A stretch of DNA of 55,914 nt from positions 2,467 to 58,380 of the forward strand of contig NZ_JAQLDQ010000012.1 in assembly GCF_028209395.1 (NCBI RefSeq). The letters are read 5' to 3'. Of the stretch, positions 52,630-55,914 are shown piece by piece. The position numbers were made by a program, and so were the translations under genes. Under the pieces are notes generated by a model, which ran no database searches, had not been told where the DNA came from, and saw only the letters and a list, made by a program, of their open reading frames with translations. The number at the start of each line of letters is the position of its first letter. The first letter of the stretch is position 1. This stretch comes from Collinsella aerofaciens (GTDB lineage: Bacteria; Actinomycetota; Coriobacteriia; Coriobacteriales; Coriobacteriaceae).

Positions 52630-54546
52630 CTAGGCGCGCTCCTCGATAGCACCGTTTCTATATGCATCGAGCAGTTGGCGTAGGTCCTGGATTTGGCTGC
52701 GGATCTTGGCACCCGTATCGGTGTCGCTTACCATGCGGCGGCGGTCGGCCTCGTCAAAGCGGTTGGTCTCGCTCTCGATATCGATATTGCGGGTGAGCGC
52801 CTCGGCAACGGTGGTAAAGGCCTGGTGCGACTTGAGGCGGCATCCGCGCGAGCTCGAGATGAGCGTGTAGCCGGCGATGCCTGTTTTGGGATGGTAGGCG
52901 CGGCAGAAACCGCCATCGATGACCAGCAGCTTGCCGTTGGCGCGGATGGGCTGCTCGCCCTTGGTAGTCTTGACGGGCGTATGGCCATTGATGATGTGAC
53001 CGGTCGGCGAACATGCCATGGGGGCAACGCCGAACTCGCGCATGATGTCGTCGCAGACCGAGGGCGACTTGGTTAGCGTAAAGTACGGGTCCATCGGCTC
53101 GACCCAGGTGCTCTTATCGGCGATATAGGCGCGCTCAAAGGTACGCACCAGGCGTCCGCTGGCGGGTGAGTTAAAGCCGATCCACAGGTACCACATCCAG
53201 TCGAGGGCATCGTGGTCGCCGACGCGCCAGGCTCGGCGGGCGATATGGTCGCAAAAATCGAGATAATCGCGGCCTGCGTGCCAGGCGCCCAGGCAGTTCA
53301 TGCTGCTAAAGGTACCATCCTCGTTGAGCGGCACGCAGCCATGGAACAGCAGATTGCCGTTGGCGACCTTATACATCGAGCCGTGGGTGTAGAGGAAATC
53401 GATATGGCGATGCAGGTGGTCGGCGGTGACAAACTCGGACACGAGCTTGTCGATGATGTGTTGCTCCTGGGGCGTGAGCATGTAGGGGTCCGTCGGGTCG
53501 ACGGTGGGGAAGTCGCTGGTCGTGAGCGGCCACACGCTGCCGTCGGCAAGCGTGACTGTGCCGGCGTCGTGATCGATTTTGTCGAGCAGCAGGCGGTTGG
53601 TCATGTCGAACTCGGGGTGGCGCTGGATAATCTGGCCCTCGAGCTTAAAGAGCAGGACGTTGATGGCTTTAATCAGCGGGCTGATGGGCTCACCGGCGGT
53701 ATAGGTGGCATCGGCAAAGGCGACAAGCTCGCGCAGCGAGATGCCATAGTCGTTCTCGAGGATCTCGTAATTGTCGTAGCGCAGGTTGTTGCGCAGCACC
53801 GTGGCGATGCAGGCAGGCTCACCGGCCGCAGCGCCCATCCACAGTAGGTCGTGGTTACCCCACTGAATGTCGAGCGAATGGTAGGTGAGCAGGCGGTCCA
53901 TAATCTTGGCAGCGCCGCCGCCACGGTCGAAGATATCGCCCACCAGGTGCAGGTGGTCGACGGCCAGGCGCTTGATGAGCGAGGCGAGCGACTCGATAAA
54001 GTCGTCGGCGCTTGCGGTCTCTAGGATGGACCCAACGATGCGCTCGTGATAGCGCACGCGATAGTTGTTCTCGTCCGGATGCGTGTGCAGCAACTCGTCG
54101 ATGATGTAGGCGTAATCGCGCGGGATGGCCTTACGCACCTTGGAGCGCGTATAGCGGCTCGAAAGCGAGCGGGCAACCACAATGAGTTGGTCGAGCATGG
54201 TCTTGTACCAGGTGGGCGAGTCCTCGCGCTTGCTGCGGACCAGCTCGATCTTCTCGCGCGGGTAGTAGATGAGCGTGCACAGCTCGCCCTTTTCGTCAAA
54301 CGTGAGCGTGTCGCCAAAAATCTCGTCGACATGTTCGCGCACGACGCCCGAACAGTTGTTGAGGATGTGCATAAAGGCTTCGTACTCGCCATGCACGTCG
54401 CTCATAAAATGCTCGGTGCCTTTGGGCAGGTTGAGAATGGCCGAGAGATTGATAATTTCGGTAAACGCGGATTGCTCGGTGGGAAATTGTCTCGACAACA
54501 GACGCAGATATTTAAAGTCTTGCGGATTGCGATCGAATGCGACCAT
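52630..54546 (-). CDS. fbp: Fructose-1,6-bisphosphatase, class III
   Basis: A 638-residue gluconeogenic phosphatase of the firmicute type, built on a metallophosphoesterase fold. Metal motifs: FMSDVHGEYEAF (D50, H52), VGDIFDRGGGA (about 200-210), QWGNHDLLWMG (about 230), and later SPTGHIINGHTPV and LLVIDGGFCRAY. The length is typical (640-670). GGAAGG precedes the ATG at 54546. It converts fructose-1,6-bisphosphate to fructose-6-phosphate, needed when the cell grows on amino acids or C3 acids. Likely first gene of a unit with GtrA 2. Confidence 0.96.
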   Translation of the reverse strand: MVAFDRNPQDFKYLRLLSRQFPTEQSAFTEIINLSAILNLPKGTEHFMSDVHGEYEAFMHILNNCSGVVREHVDEIFGDTLTFDEKGELCTLIYYPREKIELVRSKREDSPTWYKTMLDQLIVVARSLSSRYTRSKVRKAIPRDYAYIIDELLHTHPDENNYRVRYHERIVGSILETASADDFIESLASLIKRLAVDHLHLVGDIFDRGGGAAKIMDRLLTYHSLDIQWGNHDLLWMGAAAGEPACIATVLRNNLRYDNYEILENDYGISLRELVAFADATYTAGEPISPLIKAINVLLFKLEGQIIQRHPEFDMTNRLLLDKIDHDAGTVTLADGSVWPLTTSDFPTVDPTDPYMLTPQEQHIIDKLVSEFVTADHLHRHIDFLYTHGSMYKVANGNLLFHGCVPLNEDGTFSSMNCLGAWHAGRDYLDFCDHIARRAWRVGDHDALDWMWYLWIGFNSPASGRLVRTFERAYIADKSTWVEPMDPYFTLTKSPSVCDDIMREFGVAPMACSPTGHIINGHTPVKTTKGEQPIRANGKLLVIDGGFCRAYHPKTGIAGYTLISSSRGCRLKSHQAFTTVAEALTRNIDIESETNRFDEADRRRMVSDTDTGAKIRSQIQDLRQLLDAYRNGAIEERA

Positions 54547-54565
54547 GAAACACCTTCCGATATGG

Positions 54566-54592
54566 ATGGTAAAACTGATAAAACAGCGTCAA
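54566..54592 (-). promoter_or_regulatory. Promoter candidate of fbp
   Basis: On the minus strand TTGACG (54592-54587) and TACCAT (54571-54566) are 15 bp apart. The -35 is good, but the spacing is short. Confidence 0.4.
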
Positions 54593-54823
54593 GCGTTTAC
54601 CAGTATGCGCCGGCTTTGTTTCGATTTTGCGCCGGCGGCTGAATTGTCGGCTGAACGGTTTGGTAAATCGATTTAGTTGAGGTAGATATGGCGGTTGAGT
54701 GGAGACGAAGCGGGTGATTTTGCCCACGTTGGCCCATGGCGGGGATGAGGATGTTCATGATAAAGATATTGGATGCAAATGGTTCGCATTGGTAAATAGC
54801 GGACATATGTATCGTATTTAGGC

Positions 54824-54849
54824 TTGCTGTGCGATAATTTGCGCAGCAA
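54824..54849 (+). promoter_or_regulatory. Inverted repeat enclosing the DegV -10 element
   Basis: TTGCTGTGC and GCGCAGCAA pair at 8 of 9 positions (plus one G-T) around GATAATTT, where GATAAT (54833-54838) is the best -10. A protein bound here would cover the promoter. The -35 is poor. Confidence 0.45.
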
Positions 54850-54866
54850 TACTTAAGGAGCCTCAT

Positions 54867-55757
54867 ATGAGTGATTTTGTCCTGACCTGTGAATCCGCCG
54901 CCGATCGAACCCGTGAGTTCTTCGCGTCGCGCAATATCCCTGTCGTGTGTTTTCATTACGAGATTGACGATGTTGTCTATACGGACGATCTGTATCAGTC
55001 GATTACGCCGGACGAGTTTTTTGCCCAGATTGCCGCGGGCGCCATGCCCAAGACGTCTCAGGTGAGCGTGGGTGAGTACGAGGAGTTTTGGGAGCCGTTT
55101 GTTGCCGAGGGTAAAGACGTGCTGCACCTGACGTTGTCGTCGGGTATTTCGGGCACGTATGGATCGGCCTGCGTTGCGGCGCAGATGCTCGCGGATCGCT
55201 ATCCCCAGGGCGGCAAGGTGCGCGTCATCGATTCGTTAGCGGCGTCTTCGGGCTTTGGCCTGCTGACGGAATGTGCCGCCGACGTTCGCGATAGCGGCGC
55301 TTCGCTCGACGAGACGGCCGCTTGGATTGAGGAGCATAAACTCAACCTTCACCACTGGTTCTTCTCGACCGATCTGTCGAGCTACCTGCGCGGCGGTCGC
55401 ATTTCGGCTGCGAGCGCGATCATCGGCACGGCGCTTAAGATTTGCCCGCTTATGACGGTCGATTGCGAAGGTGGACTGTCGCCACGTGAGAAGATTCGCA
55501 CTAAGAAGCGCGCGATTTCCGAGATGGCTAAGACCATGATGGCACATGTGCAGGACGGTGCGGATTATTCGGGTAAGTGCATCATGTCGCACTCGGCGTG
55601 CCGCGAGGATGCCGAGGCCGTTGCGGCGCTGATTGAGGAACAGGTTCCGCAGCTTAAAGGCAAGATTGAGATCAATAACATCGGTACTCTGATCGGTTCG
55701 CACACCGGACCTGGTACGGTGGCGCTCTTCTTTATGGGCGACAAGCGCGTGGATTAG
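54867..55757 (+). CDS. DegV-family fatty-acid-binding protein
   Basis: A 296-residue two-domain DegV/EDD protein. FVLTCESAADRTREFFASRN begins the first domain. TSQVSVGEYEEFWEPFVAEG and LTLSSGISGTYGSACVAAQM are the conserved ligand-binding segments. STDLSSYLRGGRISAASAII and IGSHTGPGTVALFFMG complete the second. The family binds fatty acids and includes FakB, which hands them to the kinase FakA. No fakA is visible in the window. AAGGAG lies before the ATG at 54867. It is divergent from fbp. The downstream region appears disrupted by an insertion sequence. Confidence 0.93.
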   Translation: MSDFVLTCESAADRTREFFASRNIPVVCFHYEIDDVVYTDDLYQSITPDEFFAQIAAGAMPKTSQVSVGEYEEFWEPFVAEGKDVLHLTLSSGISGTYGSACVAAQMLADRYPQGGKVRVIDSLAASSGFGLLTECAADVRDSGASLDETAAWIEEHKLNLHHWFFSTDLSSYLRGGRISAASAIIGTALKICPLMTVDCEGGLSPREKIRTKKRAISEMAKTMMAHVQDGADYSGKCIMSHSACREDAEAVAALIEEQVPQLKGKIEINNIGTLIGSHTGPGTVALFFMGDKRVD

Positions 55758-55837
55758 CGTTCGTGCGCTGACTGTCAGTTTTAACAGCTGCGCTTGTCAC
55801 TCCTGACATTCGAAAACAGAAAAGGCCCGTCCCGTTG

Positions 55838-55914
55838 TGAACTGCGTCCCAAATCTTGGACGCCCTAAATAGCGACTAGGCCGCGAGGGCCTGATTCCGG
55901 AACTCCTCCGGGGT
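55838..55914 (-). mobile_element. End of an IS3-type insertion sequence (continues past the window)
   Basis: From TGAACTGCGTCCCAAATCTT (55838) the sequence resembles an IS3-family terminal inverted repeat. It is followed by the 3' end of a transposase frame on the minus strand. Just before the boundary, AAAAGGCCCGTCCCG (55819-55833) looks like the left arm of a terminator for the DegV gene whose right arm is missing. Confidence 0.65.
55876..55914 (-). CDS. IS3-family transposase, C-terminal 12 residues only
   Basis: Read on the minus strand into the stop at 55878-55876, the frame gives TPEEFRNQALAA, the common ending of IS3-family OrfB (DDE) transposases. The rest lies outside the window, so catalytic residues cannot be checked. 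This is a very short fragment, but the motif is distinctive and agrees with the terminal-repeat-like sequence beside it. Confidence 0.65.
   Translation of the reverse strand, partial: TPEEFRNQALAA

Larger units (their letters stand above)
54547..54866. other. Divergent intergenic region between fbp and the DegV gene
   Basis: 320 bases without a gene. It holds the fbp promoter candidate (54566-54592), two copies of GCGCCGGC 14 bp apart (around 54609-54638), and the inverted repeat around the DegV -10 (54824-54849). Nothing else is recognised. Confidence 0.5.

Overview
The window is one stretch of a GC-rich bacterial chromosome. Gene content and protein style suggest an anaerobic gut actinobacterium of the class Coriobacteriia, most likely Collinsella or a close relative. 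This is an inference from formate-THF ligase with an FchA/FolD pair, superoxide reductase, class III fructose bisphosphatase, GtrA proteins and very large Ig-rich surface proteins; no 16S gene is present to confirm it. Coding density is high and almost all genes have clear Shine-Dalgarno sites. I see no tRNA, rRNA or CRISPR array.

Layout. 1-3600: sulfur and regulation (partial mnmA; cysK divergent from an Rrf2 regulator; a holin-like membrane protein; a TrpR-like regulator). 3700-10500: an AddB/AddA-like helicase-nuclease pair. 10600-12600: an AT-richer patch with a frameshifted DUF3284 gene, an MFS exporter and a short coupled ORF. 12700-24950: replication and repair (dnaE, a SWIM-SNF2 helicase, superoxide reductase, a catalytically dead-looking NAD synthetase homologue, and ruvC-ruvA-ruvB behind a LexA-type SOS box). 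25100-26760: formate-THF ligase. 26900-37430: membrane, surface and unknown proteins (PASTA-like membrane protein, CDF metal exporter, double zinc-ribbon protein, DUF1016 nuclease, Tat-exported PI-PLC-like surface protein, two tandem paralogous lipoproteins, zinc-ribbon membrane protein). 37620-39109: fchA-folD. 39158-39387: a long fold-back element. 39475-43335: C69 dipeptidase, then a phasin-like protein with an AarF/UbiB kinase. 43402-51370: a second fold-back element, a cobalamin riboswitch, a 2160-residue surface protein and a smaller membrane protein. 51500-55757: two GtrA proteins behind a class III fbp, then a DegV protein. The window ends inside an IS3-type element.

The most interesting region is 43645-51370. 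A promoter and a cobalamin riboswitch precede two genes whose products each carry a transcobalamin/intrinsic-factor-like DUF4430 domain. One combines it with seven Ig-like stalk repeats and a PQQ-type beta-propeller. I read this as a candidate B12-repressed surface system for capturing corrinoids in a monoderm, unlike the usual transporter or biosynthesis targets of this riboswitch. Other notable points are a NadE-family pseudoenzyme that has lost both active sites; a FolD lacking the cyclohydrolase lysine and glutamine but lying directly behind a cyclohydrolase-type FchA; and two non-coding fold-back elements with long inverted repeats.
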